NCBI GenBank assembly: GCA_023429375.1
Contig: JAEYVY010000007.1
Coordinates: 620,001-684,000 of the forward strand
Length of the DNA: 64,000 bases
Direction: 5' to 3'
Source of the DNA: Bacteroidota bacterium
GTDB taxonomy: Bacteria > Bacteroidota > Bacteroidia > Bacteroidales > Tannerellaceae
Shown here: positions 1 through 7,111 of the stretch, one piece after another
Layout: every line of letters begins with the position of its first letter
How positions within the stretch are numbered: the stretch's first letter is position 1
The notes under the pieces: model-generated
What the model saw: only the letters and a program-made list of their open reading frames with translations
The model's database searches: none
Told to the model about the DNA's origin: nothing
Translations under genes and position numbers: made by a program

Positions 1-2
1 AA

Positions 3-173
3 GTATTATTCCCATTTTTTGATGGGTTAATACCTGAAGGGTGGCTCTTGGATATTGCCGAACGCAGTTGGAAAATAAATCAACGAGATAGAATGTCTTT
101 ATTGCTAGCTTGCTGCAAAGATTGTATTGGAGCTGTCAGTGTTATACCTGTTAATACCGAAAGTGATGAATAA
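3..173 (+). CDS. HipA N-terminal subdomain (HipS-like) protein, 5' end missing
   Basis: The reading frame is open from the window edge and ends in TAA at 171-173; 56 residues are visible. The segment FFDGLIPEGWLLDIAERSW followed by RDRMSLLLACCKDCIGAVSV matches the pattern seen at the end of the N-terminal subdomain of HipA family kinases (F-D-x-L-x-P-E-G, then an R-D-x-x-x-L-L segment and G-A-V). The next gene supplies the kinase core on a separate polypeptide, its ATG overlapping this stop by 8 bases, so the two are translationally linked. In HipBST systems the small HipS protein carries this subdomain and acts as antitoxin to HipT; that role is inferred here. The expected HTH gene (HipB) would lie left of the window and cannot be seen. 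Confidence 0.72.
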   Translation, partial: VLFPFFDGLIPEGWLLDIAERSWKINQRDRMSLLLACCKDCIGAVSVIPVNTESDE

Positions 174-1095
174 TAGATGTTTGTATTGTTATCAGGATTT
201 AAAAGAAGGACAAACAGACTTTCATCCTGCTTGTGCGAAAAAGATATTCGGCACAACGACTGCTCCTGAGTTACCTTATACGAAAGAGAATATTTCTGTG
301 TTGGCAGAACAGGTTGTCCGCAGTCAAACGACAATAACAGGAGTACAACCAAAACTCTCTTTGGATATAGAAACATCGGAAAAGAAAAATGAGCCTAAAC
401 GCTTTACGATTGTAGGTTTGTGGGGTAGATACATCTTGAAACCTCAAACAGATATGTATCCCAGTCTGCCCGAATTTGAGGATTTAACGATGCATCTTGC
501 TGAAATAGCTAAGATAAAAACTGTACCACATTCGTTAATTCGTTTTGCCGATGGAGAGTTATGTTATATCACTCGCCGTATAGATCGGGATGAGCAAGGC
601 AATAAATTCCCGATGGAAGATATGTGCCAACTTGCAGAACGATTGACCGAGTACAAATATAAAGGCTCTTATGAGCAAATAGCCAAGTTAATCTCAAAAT
701 ATTCTAATGTACCAAAGTTAGATTTGGTAAACTTTTGGGAGCAGGTCTATTTTTGTTGGCTGACTGGCAACTCGGATATGCACTTGAAAAACTTCTCTTT
801 ATACAGTACCCAAAAAGGCACTTATTCATTGACTCCCGCTTATGATATGCTTTCCACTAAGTTAGTCATGCCTGAAGATACGGAAGAGCTAGCTCTTACG
901 CTTAACGGCAAAAAGAGAAAGCTGAAACGTTTTGATTTTGAAACTGCTTTTGCAAAATCAGGCTTAGACAATAAAGTAGGAGAAAATATCTTCTCAAAAT
1001 TTGAAAAGGTCGTTCCTCTGTGGTTGGAATTTATTGACAAGTCATTTCTAAGCGAAGAAATGAAAAAACAATATAAGGAACTGATTATGAGATAA
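166..1095 (+). CDS. HipA/HipT-like serine/threonine kinase toxin (kinase core)
   Basis: 309 residues from the ATG at 166, preferred because it overlaps the upstream stop; an in-frame ATG at 127 lies deep inside the upstream gene. A cysteine/histidine cluster opens the protein (C5, C8, H20, C23), possibly metal binding. The glycine-rich loop is TTITGVQPK (residues 55-63), followed by ILKPQ (90-94), the catalytic loop NSDMHLKNF (202-210, with D204 and N209) and the metal-binding D227 in PAYDML. This is the HipA-type eukaryote-like kinase fold. Family members phosphorylate aminoacyl-tRNA synthetases and stop growth. HipA proper is about 440 residues and contains its own N-terminal subdomain; here that subdomain is a separate gene, as in HipBST. 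T56 and T58 sit where HipT has the serines of its S-I-S motif. The target is not predictable from sequence. Confidence 0.85.
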   Translation: MNNRCLYCYQDLKEGQTDFHPACAKKIFGTTTAPELPYTKENISVLAEQVVRSQTTITGVQPKLSLDIETSEKKNEPKRFTIVGLWGRYILKPQTDMYPSLPEFEDLTMHLAEIAKIKTVPHSLIRFADGELCYITRRIDRDEQGNKFPMEDMCQLAERLTEYKYKGSYEQIAKLISKYSNVPKLDLVNFWEQVYFCWLTGNSDMHLKNFSLYSTQKGTYSLTPAYDMLSTKLVMPEDTEELALTLNGKKRKLKRFDFETAFAKSGLDNKVGENIFSKFEKVVPLWLEFIDKSFLSEEMKKQYKELIMR

Positions 1096-1103
1096 AAACA
1101 AAA

Positions 1104-1136
1104 AAAGTCTGACTATCTTTTTGATAATCAGACTTT
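1104..1136 (-). terminator. Hairpin, probable ancestral tRNA-Val terminator
   Basis: AAAGTCTGA (1104-1112) pairs with TCAGACTTT (1128-1136). Read on the minus strand the stem is followed by TTTTTTGTTTTTATC, a good intrinsic terminator tail, and it lies just beyond the tRNA-Val 3' fragment at 1145-1172. A similar hairpin (AAAGTCTG/CAGACTTT, 3178-3209) follows the intact tRNA-Val genes. It may also end hipT transcription on the plus strand. Confidence 0.6.
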
Positions 1137-1144
1137 CACTTTTC

Positions 1145-1172
1145 GTGGGCGTTGACGGACTCATTTCGAACC
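1145..1172 (-). other. tRNA-Val 3'-end fragment, candidate attachment site
   Basis: The 15 bases GTGGGCGTTGACGGA (1145-1159) are identical to the 3' ends of both intact tRNA-Val genes (3255-3269 and 3358-3372). After a 5-base insertion, TTCGAACC of the T-loop region resumes at 1165-1172 and the similarity stops. Only the T-arm/acceptor end is present, as left at the far end of an element that integrated into a tRNA 3' end. A stray tRNA pseudogene is the alternative. Confidence 0.6.
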
Positions 1173-1338
1173 ATATAACCCGTATTCTGTCAGTGTATTA
1201 ACTGTGTCGTGTTTTTCTTTTTTCACTCGGTTTTCACTTTGTTTTTAAAGTGATTTTTAGAGGACTCTTCCTCTCTAAGCGATGGTATAAAGGTAAGAAT
1301 TATTTTGACATAACAAATCTAATGTAAACAAAATTGTT

Positions 1339-1346
1339 TATCTTTG
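1339..1346 (+). promoter_or_regulatory. -7 promoter element upstream of the XRE/AbiEii toxin pair
   Basis: TATCTTTG fits the Bacteroidetes -7 consensus TAnnTTTG and ends 15 bases before the ATG at 1362. No clear TTTG lies 19-21 bases upstream, so this is a one-box match. Confidence 0.45.
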
Positions 1347-1361
1347 TAAAAAGAGTTGTTT

Positions 1362-1799
1362 ATGAATAATCTTATCGACATAATAAAAGGTATTCATCCT
1401 GGTAAATTCATTGAAAGGGAATTGAAAAAGAAGAACCTTACTCAACGTGCGTTGGCTGAGGAAACAGGTATTCCATTCCAAACTATTAATGCTATAATTG
1501 CAGGTAGACGTAATTTGACTACTGAACAAGCCTTAAAAATAGATCAGATATTAGGATATGAGGAAGGCTTTTTTGCTATTCTTCAAACTCACTATGATAT
1601 TAAGCAGTATAAAGAAAAAGAATTAGCCAGTATCTATACAGAAGCTCCACACATTCGCAGATCTTTATTTTGGGATGCTGATTTCAATAAAATTAATTGG
1701 GCGAAATATAAGAATGCAGTTATCAAACGTGTTTTTGAAAGGGGAAGCAAAGACGAAATAGAAGAAATTACTCGATATTATAATCTATCAACTAAATAA
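1362..1799 (+). CDS. XRE-family HTH antitoxin with a C-terminal extension
   Basis: 145 residues. ATG at 1362 is preferred to an in-frame TTG at 1356, with a purine-rich AAGAG just upstream. The first half is a HigA-like helix-turn-helix: HPGKFIERELKKKNLTQRAL, then ETGIPFQTINAIIAGRRNL and a degenerate tail. The second half, including LFWDADFNKINWAKYKNAVI and VFERGSKDEIEEITRYY, resembles a small Bacteroidetes domain (I believe DUF6922) often found as a separate gene beside nucleotidyltransferase toxins. The toxin-like gene starts 11 bases downstream. Inferred role: antitoxin and autorepressor. The HTH assignment is firm; the identity of the C-terminal domain is from memory and unverified. Confidence 0.8.
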   Translation: MNNLIDIIKGIHPGKFIERELKKKNLTQRALAEETGIPFQTINAIIAGRRNLTTEQALKIDQILGYEEGFFAILQTHYDIKQYKEKELASIYTEAPHIRRSLFWDADFNKINWAKYKNAVIKRVFERGSKDEIEEITRYYNLSTK

Positions 1800-1810
1800 A
1801 GCATTGAACA

Positions 1811-2467
1811 ATGGCTATCAAACTGCATTATGAAACGGTCACCCCTTTATTAAGAAAGATTCTTAAAGAGATTATGGATAATCCGATATTTGAACCTTTC
1901 TATTTGGTTGGTGGAACTTCCCTTAGTTTACGTTTAGGACATAGAATTTCGGTTGATATTGATTTGTTTACCAATGCTCCTTATGGTAGTCTGGATTTCT
2001 CTGTTTATGAGAAATTCTTTCAAGACAACTACAAATATTATTATTGTACAGACACATCAAATATTGTCGGTTTTGGTCGTTCATACTATGTCGGAGAATC
2101 AGCAGATGAAAATATAAAAGTAGATTTATATTACCATGATGAGATTATTAATCCTTGTGATGTGATAGATAATATTCGAATTGCTAGTCTTGATGATGTT
2201 GTTGCAATGAAAGTAGATGTTATTTCTCGCGGTGGTCGCAAAAAAGATTTTTGGGATTTACACGAACTTTTAAATGCTTATTCTATTCCCCAAATGCTAG
2301 AATTACACAAGCAACGTCATGAATATACGCATGAGCGAGATCAGATTATTGCCAATTTTACAGATTTTACTTCTGCCGATGAAGATATTGATCCTATTTG
2401 TTTGAAAGGTAAAGAATGGGAACTTATAAAATTGGATTTTGTGGAGATGTTAAACTTATACCAGTAA
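1811..2467 (+). CDS. AbiEii/AbiGii (DUF1814) nucleotidyltransferase toxin
   Basis: 218 residues. The nucleotidyltransferase signature is clear: GGTSLSLRLGHRISVDIDLF at residues 34-53, with the G-S motif and the D-x-D metal ligands D49 and D51. A conserved second block MKVDVISRGGRKKDFWDL follows. Family members (AbiEii, MenT) transfer nucleotides, in known cases to tRNA acceptor stems, and act as toxins or abortive-infection effectors. It forms a two-gene unit with the XRE gene 11 bases upstream. The canonical AbiE antitoxin AbiEi is a winged-helix protein, so the XRE partner differs from the classical pair. Length is slightly below AbiEii proper (about 300), as in short DUF1814 proteins. Confidence 0.87.
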   Translation: MAIKLHYETVTPLLRKILKEIMDNPIFEPFYLVGGTSLSLRLGHRISVDIDLFTNAPYGSLDFSVYEKFFQDNYKYYYCTDTSNIVGFGRSYYVGESADENIKVDLYYHDEIINPCDVIDNIRIASLDDVVAMKVDVISRGGRKKDFWDLHELLNAYSIPQMLELHKQRHEYTHERDQIIANFTDFTSADEDIDPICLKGKEWELIKLDFVEMLNLYQ

Positions 2468-2780
2468 ATATTTTTCATAGGAGATACATTACAGTATAAT
2501 CATATCTTAAAGATCCTTTAACTAAAAGATATTAATTACTTTATCATATATTGTTCATTTAATAGAGGAACATGATAAGTATGAAACTACAAAACTATCT
2601 TTGAAATTTAATTTCTTTTTGAATATATCCAACTTATAATGTTAATTCTGTTAAATTTTAGTATTTTTAACGGCTGATCATGATTTTTCATTTTCTAAAT
2701 AATACCATGGCTATTTAGCTTCAACTAAATTATAAACGTGCTATCATCTTATGGCTAAAGTAAAAAGAGATAGAAAGGCT
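2468..2780. other. AT-rich gap without a supported gene
   Basis: About 310 bases between the AbiEii gene and the recombinase fragment. I see no credible gene, tRNA or strong hairpin. A 33-codon ORF starts at 2752 (MAKVKRD...) but runs antisense into the recombinase remnant and is not supported. Confidence 0.5.
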
Positions 2781-2966
2781 TTATATACACTCTTTGGTTC
2801 TACCCATTGCACGACCTGTCTGACTCCACATTTCGGGTTTAACAAATTGTAAGGAACTGAACTCTGCCTTGTCTCCACTGATAGAAATTCTAACACTGAT
2901 AGAGGCTAATCCGTTGCTGTTTACTCTTTTCCTAGTCAAAAAAAGGATTCGATAAGTACTGTTCAT
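2781..2966 (-). pseudogene. Tyrosine recombinase, N-terminal Arm-DNA-binding fragment
   Basis: 61 residues beginning MNSTYRILFLTRKRVNSNGL and continuing through VRISISGDKAEFS and KPEMWSQTGRAMGRTKE. This is the start of Bacteroidetes integrases (N-terminal Arm-DNA-binding domain: a beta strand, an R-x-N-x-x-G turn, then a W-x-x-x-x-G-R-A-x-G segment). A complete enzyme has about 400 residues; the SAM-like core-binding domain and the catalytic R-H-R-Y domain are absent and the frame stops abruptly. It lies about 290 bases from the tRNA-Val 3' end and on the same strand as the tRNAs, as expected for the integrase of an element inserted there. It cannot be active as seen. Confidence 0.78.
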
Positions 2967-3084
2967 AACTCAAAATTTTCACGATTCGACAAAATTATTG
3001 ACTATCGCTTAGAGTTTTAGCACCCCGAATAAAGCCAAGTTAGGTCATTGTAAGTCTCTTAAAACCAGCGAGTAATTTGATGGA

Positions 3085-3120
3085 AAGTGAACAAAACGAA
3101 ATTGAAATTTCTGTTCACTT
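3085..3120. repeat. 9-bp inverted repeat
   Basis: AAGTGAACA (3085-3093) pairs with TGTTCACTT (3112-3120), with T-rich sequence after it on the plus strand. It lies between the recombinase fragment and the tRNA-Val genes. It could be a terminator or a recombinase-related site; the sequence does not decide. Confidence 0.4.
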
Positions 3121-3177
3121 ATTTTTCACTTTACTACTGTCTTTTAGTGTCTTTTCTTGGCTTTGGTGAAAAAGAAA

Positions 3178-3209
3178 AAAGTCTGCTAATCTACTGACTA
3201 ACAGACTTT
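3178..3209 (-). terminator. Terminator of the tRNA-Val pair
   Basis: Stem AAAGTCTG / CAGACTTT with a 16-base loop; on the minus strand the stem is followed by TTTTTTCTTTTTC. It lies about 45 bases past the 3' end of the second tRNA. The same stem core occurs at 1104-1136. Confidence 0.6.
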
Positions 3210-3252
3210 ATGTCTTTGTTTGGCATTTTGTGGCTTTTGACCTTTTTGCGTT

Positions 3253-3330
3253 TGGTGGGCGTTGACGGATTCGAACCGCCGACCCTCTGCTTGTAAGGCA
3301 GATGCTCTGAACCAGCTGAGCTAAACGCCC
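3253..3330 (-). tRNA. tRNA-Val (UAC), CCA encoded
   Basis: On the minus strand the acceptor stem is GGGCGTT/AACGCCC, the anticodon loop CTTACAA gives anticodon UAC, and GGTTCGAATCC forms the T-arm. The discriminator A is followed by an encoded CCA (3253-3255). It is identical in its mature sequence to the tandem copy at 3356-3433. Its 3' end matches the fragment at 1145. Confidence 0.96.
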
Positions 3331-3355
3331 GAATGTTTGTTTTTTTTTGTGAAGG

Positions 3356-3433
3356 TGGTGGGCGTTGACGGATTCGAACCGCCGACCCTCTGCTTGTAAG
3401 GCAGATGCTCTGAACCAGCTGAGCTAAACGCCC
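3356..3433 (-). tRNA. tRNA-Val (UAC), second tandem copy
   Basis: Same mature sequence as the neighbouring copy: GGGCGTTTAGCTCAG start, anticodon UAC, encoded CCA at 3356-3358. It is the promoter-proximal gene of the pair; the two are separated by 25 bases and are presumably one transcript. Confidence 0.96.
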
Positions 3434-3464
3434 TTCACTTTGATGTCTTTCTCTTAAGACGGTG

Positions 3465-3495
3465 CAAAGATATATCTTTTTTGTTTACCTCCAAA
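3465..3495 (-). promoter_or_regulatory. Promoter of the tRNA-Val pair
   Basis: Minus strand: TTTG (3495-3492), a 19-base spacer, then TATCTTTG (3472-3465). Both boxes match the Bacteroidetes sigma-ABfr consensus exactly and the spacing is ideal, about 30 bases before the first tRNA. Confidence 0.8.
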
Positions 3496-3775
3496 TATCA
3501 ATGAACGAAAAAATAAAAAAACATTTAGGAAAGTTTTTTGTGGTGCTTTCTATCTGAATGCTATTTCTCATATAGAGAACAAGTTATTTTACATTCTCAA
3601 AACCTCCTTTAATGACATTATTTAGTGATTGTTTACAATTTAACTGCAGGTATGAAACAAATTGTACCTTGTCAGATAACAAATAGGTGTATAACCATTA
3701 ACATATTTCCTATATAAGGGATAACCTATCTTCTATTTTTGTATTCGTGAAAATGCCAAGTAAAATTTGTTAAGC
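3496..3775. other. Intergenic region upstream of the GH31 gene
   Basis: Lies between divergent tRNA-Val and GH31 units. It contains TATTTTTG at 3734-3741, a good -7 box for the GH31 gene, but no TTTG at the usual distance, so the promoter may need an activator. Nothing else was recognised. Confidence 0.45.
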
Positions 3776-6613
3776 ATGATGATAAAAAAGTTACTGTGCC
3801 TTTCGGCATTCTTGTTAACCTTATTTTCTTGTAGCCCCTCATGGGAGAAAACAGCAGATGGGGTTGTCGTGAATTTAGACTCAAAAAGCGAAAGATCCAC
3901 AAAATCTGTCCGTCTTCAGGTAATTACACCCGAAATTATACGTGTCTCTGCTACTCCGAAATCTTTTTCAAAAGAAGAGAGCCTTGTTGTTCAGCAGCTT
4001 CCGCAGGTTACTGATTGGACTGTTACAGAAGATGTTGATTTGCTCATGCTTGAGACAGCAGCGATTAAAGCTTATGTTTCTAAGCTGAATGGCGAAGTGT
4101 GGTTTACCGATAAAGAAGGAAATCTAATCTTAAGAGAGAATAAGGGTGGAGGTAAGTCTTTTACTCCTGTGACAGTAGACGGTACGTCCGGTTATGCGAT
4201 CAGTCAGGTATTTGAATCACCTGCAGATGAGGCATTTTATGGCCTTGGTCAACATCAGGCGGATGAGTTCAATTATAAAGGCAAGAATGAAATATTATTT
4301 CAATATAATACGAAAGTAGCTATTCCTTTTTTGATGTCGAACAAAAACTACGGCATCTATTGGGATAATTATTCAGTGACAAAGTTTGGCGATCCACGTG
4401 ATTACGAACACCTATCTCAGTTCAAACTTTATAACCGCAAAGGCGAGGAAGGTGGACTTACGGCTACTTACCTAATAGATTCAGATCCTGAAAAAGTATT
4501 TGTTGAGCGCACCGAAAACAAGATCGACTACGAAAACTTAGAAACGATCAAGCAGTTTCCGGAGAACTTCCCATTCAACAACTCAACTATTATCTGGGAG
4601 GGTGATTTGCAATCTAAAGAAACCGGAATACATCGCTTCTTATTGTACTATGCCGGCTATACAAAGGTATGGGTAGACGGTAAATTGATGGCCGACCGTT
4701 GGCGTACGGCTTGGAATCCTTCTGTGGCTAAGTTTAATGTCAATATGGAGGCCGGTAAGCGTCATCATATTAAGATAGAGTGGCAGCCGGACGGAGGTGT
4801 ATCTTATATCGGTTTGAAGGCACTGTCGCCGGTAGACAGTGGCGAGCAGAATAAGTTGGCTTTACATTCAGAAATGGGCGATCAGATTGATTATTATTTC
4901 ATCAAAGGTAGTTCGATGGATGAGGTAATGAAGGGCTATCGTACATTGACGGGCAAGGCTCAGGTGATGCCTAAGTGGGCCATGGGATTCTGGCAAAGTC
5001 GTGAGCGCTATAAAACGCAAGATGAACTGTTGGACGCCTTGAAAGAATTTAGAAAACGAAATATTCCTATCGATAATATCGTACTTGACTGGAGCTATTG
5101 GCCTGAAGATGCTTGGGGTAGCCATGAGTTTGATGCTGCACGCTTCCCGGATCCAAAAGCCATGGTCGATGAGGTACACAACCTGAATGCCAAGATAATG
5201 ATCTCTGTTTGGCCTAAATTTTATGCCACGACAGAACATTATAAGGAATTTGATGAAAAAGGCTGGATGTATCAACGAGCTACAAATGATAGTATCCGCG
5301 ACTGGATTGGCAAAGGGTATATTGGCTCGTTTTACGATGCTTATAGTAAAGGAGCGCGTGATTTATTCTGGAATCAAATGAAGGAACATCTGTATCCCCA
5401 CGGCTTTGATGCTTGGTGGATGGACGCTTCCGAACCGGATATACTTTCAAATGCAAGTATTGAATACCGCAAGGAGCTGATGAATCCCACAGCTATGGGG
5501 CCATCGACAAAGTATTTTAATACCTATGCACTTATGAATGCTATGGCTATCTATAATGGTCAGCGTGAGGTCGATAATGATAAGCGTGTGTTCTTGCTTA
5601 CCCGTTCCGGATTTTCCGGACTTCAAAAGTACGGTGCAGTAACCTGGAGTGGTGATATTGGCACTTGTTGGGAAGATTTCAAAGCTCAGATTCCGGCAGG
5701 ACTTAATCATTCGATGTCAGGTAATCCTTATTGGACAATGGATATAGGTGGGTTCTGTGTACAAAAGCGTTTTGAGAGAGCCAAAGAAGGAACGCCCGAT
5801 ATGGAAGAATGGCGTGAGTTAAATACCCGTTGGACACAGTTTGGAGCCTTTGTTCCGCTATTCCGTTCGCACGGACAATATCCTTTCCGCGAAGTATATA
5901 ATATAGCTCCGGAAACGCATAAGGCCTATCAAACCATTGTTTATTATAATAAGTTGAGATACCGCTTGATGCCCTATATCTATTCATTGACCGGTGCAGT
6001 TTATTTTAATGACTATACGATAATGCGTCCGATGGTGATGGATTTCGGTTACGATACAAAAGTGTATGATTTGGGTGATCAGTATATGTTTGGGCCCTCG
6101 CTTCTGGCCGCTCCGGTATATGAATACCAGGCCAGAGCACGCGAGGTGTATCTGCCAAAGAAGACTGCTTGGTATGACTTTTATCAAGGTACATATCATG
6201 AAGGAGGTAAATCCATTACAGCCAATGCTCCGTACGAACGTATGCCGCTGTTCGTAAAAGCCGGATCGATCATTCCAATGGGAGAAGAAATTCAATATAC
6301 ATCCGAAAAACCTGATATGGCTGTTACGCTATATGTGTATGGCGGGGAAGACGCAAAGTTTACGCTTTATGAAGATGAAGGTACAAACTACGACTACGAA
6401 AAGGGGAAATACACAAACATCCCTATTATGTATAATGAAAAAACAAAGGAACTGACAATCGGCGAACGATTGGGAGAATTTAACGAAATGACGAAAGAGA
6501 GAGTTTTTAAGGTTGTTCTAATTAATAGAGAAAAGGTAAAAGGCTTTGATTCAAAGCCCGAACCTGATGTAACTATTAAATATAACGGTGCAGCTCAGAC
6601 TGTAAAGTTATAG
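3776..6613 (+). CDS. GH31 alpha-xylosidase-like lipoprotein with PA14 insert
   Basis: 945 residues from the ATG at 3776 (a second ATG follows at 3779; an upstream in-frame TTG at 3767 is less likely). The N-terminus is a lipoprotein signal peptide ending in the lipobox LFSC, placing the enzyme in the periplasm or on the outer membrane. A galactose-mutarotase-like N-domain contains FYGLGQHQADEFNYKG, followed by a PA14-like insert at roughly residues 250-360, then the GH31 barrel. The nucleophile is D550 in WWMDASEPD and the acid/base D627 in WSGDIGT. The domain order (PA14 inside the N-domain) is that of alpha-xylosidases acting on xyloglucan-type substrates; alpha-glucosidase activity cannot be excluded. 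It is monocistronic, with a strong terminator after it. Confidence 0.9.
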   Translation: MMIKKLLCLSAFLLTLFSCSPSWEKTADGVVVNLDSKSERSTKSVRLQVITPEIIRVSATPKSFSKEESLVVQQLPQVTDWTVTEDVDLLMLETAAIKAYVSKLNGEVWFTDKEGNLILRENKGGGKSFTPVTVDGTSGYAISQVFESPADEAFYGLGQHQADEFNYKGKNEILFQYNTKVAIPFLMSNKNYGIYWDNYSVTKFGDPRDYEHLSQFKLYNRKGEEGGLTATYLIDSDPEKVFVERTENKIDYENLETIKQFPENFPFNNSTIIWEGDLQSKETGIHRFLLYYAGYTKVWVDGKLMADRWRTAWNPSVAKFNVNMEAGKRHHIKIEWQPDGGVSYIGLKALSPVDSGEQNKLALHSEMGDQIDYYFIKGSSMDEVMKGYRTLTGKAQVMPKWAMGFWQSRERYKTQDELLDALKEFRKRNIPIDNIVLDWSYWPEDAWGSHEFDAARFPDPKAMVDEVHNLNAKIMISVWPKFYATTEHYKEFDEKGWMYQRATNDSIRDWIGKGYIGSFYDAYSKGARDLFWNQMKEHLYPHGFDAWWMDASEPDILSNASIEYRKELMNPTAMGPSTKYFNTYALMNAMAIYNGQREVDNDKRVFLLTRSGFSGLQKYGAVTWSGDIGTCWEDFKAQIPAGLNHSMSGNPYWTMDIGGFCVQKRFERAKEGTPDMEEWRELNTRWTQFGAFVPLFRSHGQYPFREVYNIAPETHKAYQTIVYYNKLRYRLMPYIYSLTGAVYFNDYTIMRPMVMDFGYDTKVYDLGDQYMFGPSLLAAPVYEYQARAREVYLPKKTAWYDFYQGTYHEGGKSITANAPYERMPLFVKAGSIIPMGEEIQYTSEKPDMAVTLYVYGGEDAKFTLYEDEGTNYDYEKGKYTNIPIMYNEKTKELTIGERLGEFNEMTKERVFKVVLINREKVKGFDSKPEPDVTIKYNGAAQTVKL

Positions 6614-6653
6614 GACATATTTCCACTAATGAGTTTATCAATAAGTAGTTAGG

Positions 6654-6694
6654 GGCACAGGTCATGCGATATGACTTGTGTCTCGGTTTTTTTA
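6654..6694 (+). terminator. Intrinsic terminator of the GH31 gene
   Basis: GGCACAGGTCAT pairs with ATGACTTGTGTC (two G-U pairs) around the loop GCGAT, followed by a run of seven T. Confidence 0.85.
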
Positions 6695-6859
6695 TAAGGT
6701 GCTTTTCATACTTATATTTAATGGTTCCTTTATTGTGTTGCACCTTTTGATTTTCTTGGTGTCATCTTTGTGAAAAATAATAACTATAACTACTCGGTTT
6801 GGTACAATTTGTAGCAAAATGCGGTAAAATTCATATTTTTTGTTTGTTGTCGAGATTAT
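6695..6859. other. AT-rich intergenic stretch
   Basis: Between the GH31 terminator and the thr leader. No supported gene, repeat or RNA seen. Confidence 0.5.
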
Positions 6860-6893
6860 TTTGCTGATAATTAAAAAATAATGTGTAATATTG
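6860..6893 (+). promoter_or_regulatory. Probable thr operon promoter
   Basis: TTTG (6860-6863), 22-base spacer, TAATATTG (6886-6893; one mismatch to TAnnTTTG). It would start transcription near 6900, giving a leader of about 210 bases before thrA. Confidence 0.5.
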
Positions 6894-6919
6894 CCCTGTC
6901 CAATGCACAAAAATAAGAA

Positions 6920-7000
6920 ATGACAAACCCAAAGAATTTAAATATAGCATATTATACATGGGCATTGATGACCCCCTGGGGGGTTAGTTTCTACAAATGA
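6920..7000 (+). CDS. Possible 26-residue leader peptide of the thr operon
   Basis: ATG at 6920 to TGA at 6998-7000, encoding 26 residues ending ALMTPWGVSFYK. It lies directly after the predicted promoter and before a terminator-like hairpin, the arrangement of an attenuation leader. It has three Thr, one Ile and one internal Met codon but no Thr run, so control by charged tRNA-Thr is not evident. It may be spurious. Confidence 0.3.
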   Translation: MTNPKNLNIAYYTWALMTPWGVSFYK

Positions 7001-7028
7001 CAAAAGCGGAGACCACGTCCCGCCTTGT

Positions 7029-7060
7029 TGCAATATGTCGTTATTGCACTTTCTTTTTTG
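7029..7060 (+). terminator. Candidate attenuator hairpin before thrA
   Basis: TGCAATA (7029-7035) pairs with TATTGCA (7042-7048), loop TGTCGT, followed by CTTTCTTTTTT. It sits about 60 bases upstream of the thrA start, inside the predicted leader, so it could act as a conditional terminator. A short stem GCGG/CCGC at about 7008-7024 could be part of a competing fold. Confidence 0.5.
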
Positions 7061-7111
7061 GACTCTAATATGTCCGTTTTCTTTCTCAAAACATAATCTA
7101 ATTAAAAGGCA

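Noticed and set aside
2752..2853. 33-codon ORF starting MAKVKRD, possible mobilisation or excisionase gene
   Set aside because: Runs antisense into the recombinase fragment, is very short and has no recognisable domain.
4868..5275. 135-codon reverse-strand ORF inside the GH31 gene
   Set aside because: Shadow of a strongly supported gene; no domain or separate expression signal. The same holds for other long antisense frames inside thrA, thrC, uvrB and dnaG.
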